DNA of 64,000 nt, from NCBI GenBank assembly GCA_003439945.1, contig QVRM01006564.1:484501-548500 (forward strand), given 5' to 3'. Of the stretch, positions 54,203-64,000 are shown piece after piece. The notes below the pieces were generated by a model, which worked only from the letters and a program-made list of their open reading frames with translations, was not told where the DNA came from and made no database searches. The DNA is from Dermanyssus gallinae (lineage: Eukaryota > Arthropoda > Arachnida > Mesostigmata > Dermanyssidae). A program made the translations under genes and the position numbers. How positions within the stretch are numbered: position 1 is the stretch's first letter; the number at the start of each line of letters is the position of its first letter.

Positions 54203-54949
54203 ACGTCATTCACTGCACACATCCGAGGACAGTGTTAACTGGGCACTGGCAGCTCTCTACGGAAGAGTCGGAGATGTACGGCGACTGTCTGTCAGTACGG
54301 CAGTGCGCTTGTTCATGCGAAAAACTCGGGCAAAGTTGGCGTATAGTTAAGACAGAGTGTGGCAACACTTATCTCAAGCGAATTCTTCATACATGAAGCG
54401 AGTGCTTTGTTTTTCAATCAAGGCGAGAAGCCGCTTATGTGTATTGTTGGACTGTGCGCCGATGGTGGAGATGCTCCTGCTTAGGCTGCGTATGCCTGCT
54501 TGTAACAGAGTCACTTCACCAGTTCTTGGGAGAGTGGCGACGCAAAGTCACGAAGGCAGCGACGGAGGTACGAACGCTCGCCGGCTTTACGTCTCGTTGG
54601 TTGCGGGCCGGGTGGCCTTTTTTTACCTATGTACATATCTTGAATATCTGTATATAGAAAACGGCAGAAACGACGGCATTATTTCTGCTTCACCTTGCAC
54701 CACCACAACAACAACAACAGCACCATGCACACAGCGGCAAAGATAACCACTCTAAATACCAATAATCATAATAGCAACACAATAGTCGACAATGGCGCCC
54801 GTAAACGATTCAACATGGAACAAACAAATGAAAGGGATGCTGTCACTTGTACCGCATTGAGCAGCGCTTTAATGAATATACGAAGACGGAGTAAATTTTA
54901 AAAACATGTAAAGAAGGCAGAATGAGGTTAATATCTAAAAGAAAAGTGG
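54203..54949. other. Intergenic, no gene seen
   Basis: The 129-codon frame at 54357-54746 is motif-free and ends in ACA/ACC triplets from a simple repeat (54690-54725). Confidence 0.45.
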
Positions 54950-55235
54950 CTGAAACGGAGCTACAATATTGGAGAGAAATCACTCAAAACTTTTATATTT
55001 AAAACGATCTCTGGGAAGCTGGCAAAGCAACCCGATGCCCTTCTAATTAAAAGTAAAGCAGTACCAAAGGAGCAGCATGGATTTAGGAAAGGAAAAGCAA
55101 CACAGGTAGCTTAGGGTACAACACGGAAACTGCAAATATCCGTTTAGGCGGAGACTGTGGGCCTAAAGGCTATATTCGAAATGGCACCGAGATTGTTTAA
55201 CTAGCGGCAGAAATACTTCCAAAGAAACCCCCAAA

Positions 55236-55236
<1 letters not shown>
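54950..55236 (+). pseudogene. LINE reverse-transcriptase remnant
   Basis: Contains ISGKLAKQPDALLIKSKAVP then KEQHGFRKGKATQVA, the RT finger motif (QHGFRKGxST), then a damaged palm A. It stops at the (ACT)n run at 55237-55267. Very short and old. Confidence 0.45.
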
Positions 55237-55266
<30 letters not shown>

Positions 55267-55267
55267 T
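55237..55267 (+). repeat. (ACT)n microsatellite
   Basis: Ten ACT units. Confidence 0.9.
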
Positions 55268-58200
55268 TTACTTACTAGTTAGCATTTTGGAAACAGACGA
55301 CTTAAACAAAAATGCTACAAATAGCTGACACGGTTATACAGACGGCTGGAATAATTTAATGAGCCGAGCCCTCTGCCTTTCTCCGTATAATGGGGGCAGG
55401 AGGTCCCGTCTGCTCCAGCTACTGCTGAGAAGCTTATCAGCCTCCGACAGAGATTTGCGAGCAACAGTTGCAATATCTGTTAAGGGGCTGCGGGAACTCT
55501 GAAAGATTAGGAACGTTTTTATCAGTATCTGCCGACTTCGTGGTCAAACTTTGCAGCATTTGTGCTCGCCGTACAAGGGTTATGAGGAAGAACGCAGTGC
55601 AGAAAGTCTTGCCTTGAAAGAGCAACCGAGTATCACGAGAAGGAGCGTAGCAAGTGTCTCGCTTGGACTCACAACGTGCAGTGTGGAGATGAATACTAAC
55701 ACAACTTAAATTCTGCAAGCCGAGAACTCCCGATAGCCGTTTATTGGTTCCAGGGTCTGAAGAAGCGACATTGGAAATTTACAAACTGCTCTCCTTGAAG
55801 GATCAACAGATGATGCATGATGTCGACCCTTTCTACAATACATCTTGCAGCATTTGTAAATATGAGGGGGTAAAACCCTCCACTCCAATGGTGCCATGTT
55901 GATAACTACTCCAAAAGATTCCCAGTGTGGGAGTCCTATGCGACTAAACCTATGAACTTGGCGGTAGGGGAAAAACAGATTATTGAGACGCCTGCGCATG
56001 AGGTCGCGGCTTGTGTCACTAATAATGTATGTACTTATGCTCAAATGTATTAGACGTAATACAGCTTATTTAAGTGTGACACAATTCAAAGTCGTGTTTA
56101 ATCTTGTAACGAAGTTAAGCACAGCGTAGCAACAGAACTGCCAGTCACGAAGACTGAGACGGCCACGGCTGGTGACGTCAGTAGACCAATCAAACACCCA
56201 AACCTATGTGAACCACAACGACCTACGCCGCCGATAACTGACGACGTCAGTAAACCAAGCAGCAAGCATCCAATCCAACGTGCAACGTGACGACCAAGGA
56301 GGAACCACTAGGCTGCGTTCTGCGACAATAGGGCACGTGCACTACCGCCGACCAATCAGCGACGCCATAGAGTCGAGTGAGCCTTCTAACATTATTACTT
56401 ACTATACGAACGCTGCGGCGTCACTAGAGCCAATAAATAGAGCCCGGGAGAAGGATGCTAGAAACGCATTCCCCGTCCGGTAACTTTGCAAGGAAGACCT
56501 TACGCTGTGTGTTTTCACTCATCGCCCCCCCACCCCCCTCCCCCCCGAGTCTCTCGTGTTGTAGTACCCGCCCTGTTTGCATCCCCAACGTTACAATATG
56601 CACTTTGATGCAAAAGCGAAAATAGTGCATTAACGTTATGTTACTGGATATGCTCAATAAGGGTGAGTCGTAAAGGTACATCTGCTGTTTTACGTGGAAT
56701 GAATATTCCATACGTTAAGACGTTACAATATTCAGATGCAAAAAAAAATGCTACAAACCTCTTCGGTGGCTTGGGGCATGTAATGATGTAGAAGTGGTTC
56801 AAGGTAAGGAGCAGCATATATAACGTATCGGTAGATGCGCTTGATAGTTTGTAGTTCCTCTTCGTTACAATTTTGGCCGCTTCCTGTAAGAGTATGTGGA
56901 GCTCTGCAAAATTGCAAGCGTCTGACGCGCTTTCCTGGGCATTGCAGTAAGCGCTGTCGAGGCCGCAGGCGCTTCCGCGTGGTTGGCCTGTATTTCAAAG
57001 TGTGCCTTCCGCGTGACATAGCTCTGTCGAAATCTTGAATATCAAATGCAAGCTAAGTATAAACTATCATTTACAGCTAAGGGTGACCTTTTTAAGCTGA
57101 CAGAACAGCTTCGTCGTCAACGCTGAATAGAAAAGTACAGTTTTCCTGCTCAGACGTATGTTTTCAACGTTTCTGCTACTTCTAGGATATAGTATATGAA
57201 GAGATATTTTTGCTGTTTTCCCTACTAAAAGTAGAATCATTATTTGGTATGTCTACGTATTTTTTTACAGTTTATAGCCATGCTTCTAGCCGAACCACAC
57301 CTACAAATTTTGATTTTTGATGCTTTCTAGTTCCAACTTGATGGCCTGAAACACCAATTTGCGCAAACCGAGACGCCCTCATCTTATTTTTTTTAATAAA
57401 AAAGAGGGCATACACGGTGTCGGGCCGGATGAATAAGCTGAGTCCTTTATCAGTGTGACTCCATATGCGACTAGAAAAATCTCAATATTTTCAGCTCTGA
57501 TGGCTGGAGCGCTCTAGTAATGTCGAAAACACTCTTTAGAGCTCTTTTCGGTGAGAGAGCAGTAAAAACTTGTAGGCGTTCGTCAGTAAACTAGTCGCTC
57601 ATTACTATATGACCATTGCCACAATTCGACTCTTGGGGAAGAAGATAGTGACTAAACACCGACCTAGACAAAACCTACCTATTCTAGATAGTACCCATCG
57701 AACAATTTTTTGCTGTGTCCGACATGATTGTGCAGAATGTTATGATGAAGAGACTGGAGATGTCAATCACAGAGCCTTCGCGCAATCAATATGTCGCCCG
57801 TTATTTTTGGATGGGATTTATCGCTGTTCTTAGAAGGGCTTAAAATCACATAGATTAAAATTACCAGATTTTAAATTGTTCGTATCATACGTTTGCACTC
57901 CTTAGGCAAAGATAGATCATAGAAATGCATGATGCACCTGCGTCACTGGCAGCTAGCAGTAACTTGTGTGGTACTCGGCAAATTCAATTCAGACATGGTT
58001 TATTTACGGAACTGCATACATTCACATGCTTAAGTCCTCGTTATAAAAAGTGGTACAAGAATTTGGGGTAGAAAAAGAGAAAACGGAGATCGTAAATACA
58101 GAAGTTAATACCTATACCGTAATATTGGCGATACTGACACACAAAGCAAAGGAGCACACTGAGATATAACTTGATAGACAATATAACTCAAAATTACAAG

Positions 58201-58473
58201 TGAAAACTTAAAAATTAGACCATCGCCCTAAAAAGTAAATCCGCTAATAAAAGGCGATACCGAGAATCGACGGATAGGATCTTATACGCACAATATATAT
58301 CTCTAACAGATTGGCTACGCCTCATCACAAATATAGCTCCAGAGCATCGTTTTGCTTTACCTAAACCCGATGCAGAACGTGATCATAACCGCCTCCCTGC
58401 AAGAGAATGCCGTACGTGGGTACCGGCACAAACAGCGTTTAGTATATCAATATCAAACGATCCAATATAACTC
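55268..58473. other. Intergenic, no gene recognised
   Basis: Frames at 55437-55718, 55706-56044, 56732-57019 (all minus) and 57609-57833 (plus) have protein-like length but no motif I can name. C-runs occur at about 56527-56546. Confidence 0.4.
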
Positions 58474-58930
58474 CTATACGGCGCAAACGGCGCAAGGTCG
58501 ATTAACTGCATAACATTTGGGTGTGATATGATCAATATGCGTGCGCCAACTTAAACCTCCGTGTAAGGTAAAGCCCAAACATTTAGTAGTTGACGAAAAC
58601 TTCTGACCGAATTCTGAAGAACGAGGAGAGCGAAACAAAGTGAGGCTAGTCTTGTTAGCATTAAGAACGAGGCCAAAATAATTAAAGATTTTGCATACCT
58701 CCCATAACCTATACAAAAAAACAATTTGTAATACAATTATTTATTAAATCTTTTCTTTAAATAAAACATCTTATATTCATAATTTTTAATAATAATAGTA
58801 AACGTTAACTTTGGGGTGATAATGTTTTCTTTTTCAAGATTAAGCAGAATACAATTAATGAGAATCAAGAAAAGAAACGGTACTATCACAGATCCTTGTT
58901 GAGTTCCAATATTAACAGGTCTCCACGAGG
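58474..58930 (-). pseudogene. Jockey-superfamily LINE fragment
   Basis: The minus strand first shows VNIGTQQGSVIVPFLFLILI near 58.9 kb, an RT motif, then in 58716-58474 FGLVLNANKTSLTLFRSPRS and CLGFTLHGGLSWRTHIDHI, the RT thumb region. The catalytic FADD between them is lost. No ends are recognised. Confidence 0.6.
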
Positions 58931-59019
58931 AAACCTGAGTTTAAATGTAGGCAACCAGGCTGACAGGTCGGTAGCTCTTCAGCTCCGCAACGTCGCCATT
59001 CTATTTGTAAATAGGCGTA

Positions 59020-59745
59020 ACTGACTACAACGAAGCAAGGGAGGCGACGATGCAGACTTGGGCGGAGGAATGGCGTGCCCTATCCTCACGCGCGCGCTGG
59101 ACCCGTCACCTCGTCAGTAATTTGCATGAATGGTACAACGGCCCAGGCTAAGGCTCGTTATCATTCTACGCCACACAGGCTGTAACGGGACACGGCCAAT
59201 TCCAAACGTACATGATGAGAATAGGCAAGTCTCACTTAGACATCTGTGTTTTGTGCACAACTGGGGAACCTGACGACGTGGACCACACGGTCGCAGGATG
59301 CCCAAGGCTCTCGAACCTCAGGCAGACCTCCAAATATGTACTAGCTGGAGCTGACACTAAAACGATCATAACATCGATGTTGACGTCAGGCCAATCATGG
59401 AGAGAAGGAGCGTCATACCTTGATCGGATCATCAGAGAAAAAACCTGCCTAGAGAAGGAAAGACGCGCTTCACTCGCTAGAAGAGATTGTGAGACGTCCT
59501 TACAGGCCTCGGATGCCATGTCGTAGATGTAGAGCGGACGACTCCCCCCCCCAGGGCCTTGAAGAACTGGCAAACAGTACCGAACCCTGAGGGGGTAAAT
59601 GTGAGGACTAGAGTTTTTTTAGTGGGTAACCCCATGCCATCGGGGAGTCCCACACTACCTACGCGCTTCTACACGCCCGGACAGTGATAACTGCGCTGGG
59701 TGTGCATAAAGCATTTTCCCCAACCTCACAATAAAAAATAAAAAA
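59020..59745 (+). pseudogene. R1-like LINE, 3' end
   Basis: Reads MQTWAEEWRALSSRARWTRH, then after a stop ATQAVTGHGQFQTYMMRIG and CVLCTTGEPDDVDHTVAGC, the C-terminal CCHC knuckle of R1-clade proteins, then to the stop at 59526. A roughly 200-base 3' UTR ends in AATAAAAAATAAAAAAA. The next element (copy B) begins directly after this tail. Confidence 0.75.
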
Positions 59746-59746
59746 A

Positions 59747-62407
59747 GGATCCCAAAGGGAGCGAGAATACCCTTGCGCGGACTCTTCCACCGTCTGCTTA
59801 AAGACGTCGTGAAAAAGAATGACGAAGCGAGTTGGACCGCGCTGCTCACCCTCGCCCCAAAAGTCTTCCACGTCGAAAAAGAAACCCAGGGAGGCCATAG
59901 CTTGGCCAGCGCAGTCAATCGCTGCTCACAAGCTTTCCATGGATTTTAATGTGCGGAGCGCTATTAGGATCTTGTCTTCCGATGACACGATTGCGCCCGT
60001 AACGGAGGAGTCGATTAATGAGATGGTGGCAAAACATCCTCCTGCACCTGCAGGGGACGTGGTGCCACCGTCCCCTTTCGGCTTGCCAGCGGTCGGGTCG
60101 TGCTCAGGCGAGGATGTTGCCAAGGCACTTTGCTCCTTTCCATCCGGTGCGGCGGGAGGCCTCGACGGCCTCACGCCTGACCATCTAAAATGACTTCTGC
60201 CTGCTAACGGAGACCACAACGATGTACTGGAAACACTCGCCAAAGTATAAGACATCATACGTAACGGGCAAGTTCCGGAGGCTGTGAGAAACGTGATATA
60301 TGGAGGGTGGCTTATCGCTCTGAAAAAGAAAACCGGAGCATACCGACCCATAGCCGTCGGCTGCACTCTGCGAAGATTGGCCACAAAGACCCTGCTTCCC
60401 CAGGTCAATGTGAAAAGCTACCTGCAGCCACGGCAGATGGGGTACGCCACTCAAAATGGTGCAGAAATAATTGCTCACACAGCTCGCACCTTTCTCGAAC
60501 ACAACGAAAAATGCTGCCTCCTAAAATTATATTTTTAAAATGCGTTTAACTTAAACAAACGAGGACACCTCTTGACAGAGATTTCCAAGCACGCCCCGGC
60601 CCTCTATCCAATGATGTACCAGGCATATAGCAAACAGACTCCCCTAATGTTTGGTGAGGTTGAAATTAGGTCATCAGCCGGTTGTCAGCAGGGAGACGTA
60701 GCGGCTCCTCTTGCATTTAGCCTGCTTCTGCATCAGTACGTCAAGCAGGTGGCATCCAAGGTCCCTTTGTTTTACCTCGACGATGGGACCCTTCTGGACA
60801 ACGATCCTTCGGTGTTACTCAGAGACATCAAGGATCTCCGAGCGTTCGAGCAATGGAGCGGGCTGCAGCTTAACCCATCTAAATGCGAGCTATTTCTACA
60901 GGGTTTTGAGGACGAAGAGAGACAGCAGGTGATTGCTGAATTTAACAGCAACCTCCCGGGCATCCTTGTAAAGGATCGATGTGATTTGGACCTGCTGGGT
61001 ACGGCGCTGTTTCCCGACATGATCGGTCCGATACTAGCCGAGAAGGGAGAACAACTTTCCCGGCTTTACCAGAGACTGGGCCATCTCGGTAGACATCAAG
61101 CCTACTTCCTGCTCCGGCACGCAATGGGTGTACAAAAGGTACTGTATGTACTACGGACCTCACCTGTCTTCCTTCTACCGTCAGAAGCTCTGAACCTCGA
61201 CGACCAGGTGAACAGCCTTGGAAAACATCCTTGACCTTACGCTTGATGATAAGGCATGGACGCAATGGGCATTCGTTCGGCCACGGACCTTGCCTTACCC
61301 GCTTTCCTTGCTTCGTCGCACAGCTGCGCCTCTGCAGTGGCCGCTACTGCCGGCGGACTCATCAGCCACCAACAAGACGCCGCTCGGATCTGAGATGCGC
61401 GTCAGTCTGGTCGTCCATCTGAGGAACAGGTCACTAGGCAGAAGGGGTGGGACCAAATCGCCACTCAGGCTACCCACTTAACTCTTCTGTCTGCCTGTGA
61501 GTTAGATATAGACGGCATTAGACTGAAAGCGGTTTCATCCGACGCTGCCGGAGCGTGGCTTGACGTGTTTCCGTCCGAGCTAGTCGGCAGTAAGCTGGCT
61601 GATGACCACTTTCGTGCCGCCAGTGGCCTCAGACTTGGCATTGCCATGTTTGAGACAGAGGCATGCCCGTGTGGTGGAACGGTGGATGAACGTGGCCTGC
61701 ACCGACTTAGTTGCACTAAGCTGGCTGGGCTTACGCAGGGCCGCCACGATGCCATAAATGACATCCTCGGGCGCGCTTTCAGACAAGCCGGCTACCGCGT
61801 CACACTGGAGCCTGGTGGACTACAGAGCGACGACAAGCGCCGACCGGACGGCCTTGCCAGCCGAGACTGGGACCGCAATCGGCCGCTGGCATGGGACGTC
61901 ACCGTCTCCGACACGTACGTTCTCGGCTATCGTGCACTAGCCAACGCGGGCGTCGGCAACATTATCCACCAACGGGAGATGCACAAACGGCGCCTATACG
62001 CGCATCTCCTTGAGGACCACGTTGTAATGGCGTTCGGCCTCGAGTCATCTGGCATTTGGGGCAAGGATGCACTCAAACTGACAAAGGAGCCTGGGAAGAA
62101 GCTCTTCGAGGCCACAGCGGAGCCAAGATTTTTTTTTTTATTTTAACGCTCTGACAATTACATTTTAGACGCTCGTAATGGGCTAAGTTGCCTGTGGCAC
62201 GATAGCGTCTAAATGCATCTATCGTCATTGCGTTCTCGTACTGGAATTATATAGGCTTTCTCCAGCAGAGGTATGTAGCAGCAAGGCAATGACAACCACG
62301 TCCAACAAATTCTACCAGCACGGCCAGGGCTCGAACTAGCGATGTTTTGCTAACCGTGGTTGCCATGGCAAGATCGACCGCTTTCCTCCGACAGAGAGTG
62401 TCATTAT
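59747..62407 (+). pseudogene. RT-endonuclease polyprotein of LINE copy B, dead
   Basis: Lesions compared with copy A: loss of about 120 bases near 59915, TGA at 60192 and TAA at 60247, and palm A changed from LLKLDF to LLKLYF with a following stop (60537). About 35 bases are lost near 61265, TGA occurs at 61391, and the SINE insertion at 62130 interrupts the tail. Intact parts include QQGD (where copy A has QQGH), YLDDGTLLDND, LGRHQAYFLLRHAMG, CPCGG...GLHRLSC, RRPDG and WDVTVSD. It confirms copy A's frame over this region. Confidence 0.9.
62130..62368 (-). mobile_element. tRNA-derived SINE, family 2, inside LINE copy B
   Basis: The insertion splits sequence that is continuous in copy A and is flanked by the duplication CAAGAT (62124-62129 and 62369-62374). 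On the minus strand it starts GCCATGGCAACCACGG (box A-like), has box B AGTTCGAGCCCTGG, and ends in AAAATAAAAAAAAAA. It is a different family from the SINEs at 30 and 36 kb. Confidence 0.9.
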
Positions 62408-62564
62408 AATTACAGAGAGGCAACGCCAAGATGATGTTGAGTGATCACCGACACTTAAGCAATAAGAATAATATAAGCAATATTGTAGATATTATATAAG
62501 TAATTTATTGATCATTGTGATACATGTACATATTAATAAAATAAACCCTTGTTCAAAAAAAAAA

Positions 62565-62604
<40 letters not shown>
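62565..62604. repeat. (TTA)n tract shared by LINE B and LINE C2
   Basis: About 13 units. The 3' end of copy B enters it from the left and the 3' end of C2 from the right. Confidence 0.9.
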
Positions 62605-62607
<3 letters not shown>

Positions 62608-62976
62608 ATTATCATTATTTAATATGTCTTAGAGCAATACAGTTGTGAGGTGTGAATGTGTATCCTCATTATTTTATAGTTTCTTTCTTGCTGTCGTCAG
62701 CCCATCGCATCTAATATCGACGCGGCGTTTCCTCTGCAAACTGCCAATGAAAGCAGCTGCCTCAGAAAGTCGCCTTCGCGTGCATCTCCGGTGTTTGCTT
62801 GTATTCGATCACTTAAGTCTTTAATAAATGTCCTTGTTCTTCTGCTGACTGGGCCCATTGTCTCCATTGCAATCGGCACGAAATTGTATCTAGACTCTAA
62901 CTCTGTGTATTTACGCCACTTTTCTTTCTCTGCGTGTTCGGCCACCCATCCCGCCTCGGTAGCGCTGTGGCACACA
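62605..62976 (-). mobile_element. RLE LINE C2, 5'-truncated, between TTA tracts
   Basis: Frame 62975-62697 is open and carries only the C-terminal domain (CHSATEAGWVAEHAEKEKWR; YNFVPIAMETMGPVS; FLRQLLSLAVCRGNAASI). It is closely related to C1 at 33.5 kb, with the same 3' end. The truncation point abuts the next TTA tract. Confidence 0.87.

Positions 62977-63058
<82 letters not shown>
62977..63058. repeat. (TTA)n microsatellite, 5' side of LINE C2
   Basis: About 27 units. Confidence 0.92.
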
Positions 63059-63059
<1 letters not shown>

Positions 63060-63908
63060 TGCAGGGGACATCAAACACGACCGAGGCAATCCACATGGCG
63101 GGGAAGGGGGTATGTGGGCAGGTTGGCCAAGGTCGACCCAACCCTGCTCTCCAGGCCTTCACGCGTTCCGCCGTCACAAACGGCACCTGCTATAATCGGA
63201 CGCCAGAGACCGGAGTCCGAGTCCGATCACGTACGAAGACCATTCGTTCATATAGATAGGCAGGTCAAGCATCAGCGCTGCCCATCATCAACGAACGCGG
63301 GTTGCCCATCATGGCCTGGCGACGACGCTTACGACCAGGACCAGGACGACAACGACGACGACGACGCCAACCACGAACCCAGGACAAAGACACGCGCCGC
63401 TAGCATTCGACTCGCTCAGCGGCGAGCGTAGAAACAGACGACGAACTTGCGCTGGCGGCAAAGCCCACACTGGAACACTTCTGCGGTCGTCGTCGTCGCC
63501 GTCGAAGGGCTACCATGTCCGTACAGATGTACAGAGACTGACGGACGACTCGGAGGGTCCTGCTGCTGCTGCTGCTATTACAATCAGTAGACCTTGTGGC
63601 ATCTTGTGGCAGACAGCCCAAAGAGATTTGGGTTGAGAAGATTGACTCCTCCCTCGTTGCGTGAATCGTAGCTTGCTTTGGCACCTGGGCACGCCGACAT
63701 CTGCGGTTGTTCTTAGGCCGTTGGCAACACTCTGTTCGTGCATAGAAAAACAGTGCTGTGTTCATTCACGTCGTATTAACGTTGTGTTTTGCCATAATTT
63801 GTGTTGTTTTTATTATCATTGTTGTTGTTGTCGTAATTCTTGTTGTTGTTGTTCCCGTATCTGTCATCCGTCCCCGAGAGATGTTACAACACAACAGCAA
63901 ATCGAAAG
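63059..63908 (+). other. Possible 5' exon of a host gene
   Basis: GC- and CpG-rich DNA with GAC/CGT and GTT triplets, like the FEM1 leader, ending ATCGAAAG then GTAAGA (GT at 63909-63910), a good donor match. No coding frame is convincing, so it would be untranslated. The rest of the gene would lie beyond the window. Confidence 0.35.
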
Positions 63909-64000
63909 GTAAGACTAGACATGACCGTTGAAATAGACAGCTAGTAAGCATAGACAGGCGAACAGCATAGAGCCGCAAGCTAGCATTAGTAGCGGTAGTA
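63909..64000 (+). other. Possible start of an intron
   Basis: Follows the GTAAGA donor-like site. Nothing further is seen to the end of the window. Confidence 0.3.

Larger units (their letters stand above)
59747..62564 (+). mobile_element. RLE LINE copy B (same family as copy A), 5'-truncated
   Basis: Matches copy A from 21463 onward and ends in the same AATAAA, A-run and TTA tract. A segment present in copy A is missing near 59915 and another near 61265, and a SINE is inserted at 62130. Confidence 0.92.

Noticed and set aside
62934..63431. 165-codon plus-strand frame
   Set aside because: Begins with a poly-Leu translation of the TTA tract and continues through non-coding GC-rich DNA.

Overview
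This is eukaryotic, non-coding-rich DNA from an invertebrate. I infer an arthropod, perhaps a chelicerate such as a mite or tick, from the mix of restriction-like-endonuclease (RLE) LINEs, L2/CR1-like LINEs, R1-like LINEs, mariners and tRNA-derived SINEs. The lineage cannot be fixed from this window. Microsatellites of TA, TTA, CAA/GTT and ACT type are very abundant. No operons, CRISPR arrays or genuine tRNA/rRNA genes are seen.

Layout. 1-7.1 kb: two decayed RLE LINEs facing each other, an unassigned ORF pair, and an L2/CR1-like LINE. 7.7-10.7 kb: a GC-rich FEM1-type ankyrin gene (substrate receptor of a Cullin-2 ubiquitin ligase). Its coding region is uninterrupted except for one in-frame TGA, and a probable intron lies in its 5' UTR. 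11.5-12.8 kb: a dead mariner with perfect 28-bp ends. 13.5-17.15 kb: a second L2/CR1-like LINE, inserted in a partial, broken duplicate of the FEM1 gene (17.16-18.3 kb). 21.0-24.2 kb: an almost intact RLE LINE inside a TTA microsatellite. 24.2-33.4 kb: mostly intergenic, with a palindromic minisatellite, a diverged tandem duplication, two head-to-head SINEs and a mariner-like remnant. 33.4-34.2 kb: another RLE LINE tail inside TTA repeats. 40.9-45.5 kb: two R2-like LINE copies tail to tail, each bounded by TA repeats. 45.9-50 kb: APE-type (R1-like) LINE debris. 51.1-51.7 kb: a probable terminal exon of an unidentified host gene. 52.1-58.9 kb: old LINE debris, one weak two-exon gene candidate and long blank stretches. 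59.0-63.06 kb: an R1-like 3' end, a second copy of the 21-kb LINE (itself hit by a SINE), and a further TTA-bounded RLE fragment. 63.1-64.0 kb: a GC-rich stretch ending in a splice-donor-like site, possibly a host 5' exon.

The main pattern is retrotransposons that sit in microsatellites: one RLE lineage (R4/Dong-like, by inference) in TTA tracts and a second, R2-like lineage in TA tracts. The main host-gene oddity is the FEM1 reading frame interrupted once by TGA, which separates the N-terminal ankyrin block from the cullin-recruiting C-terminus.
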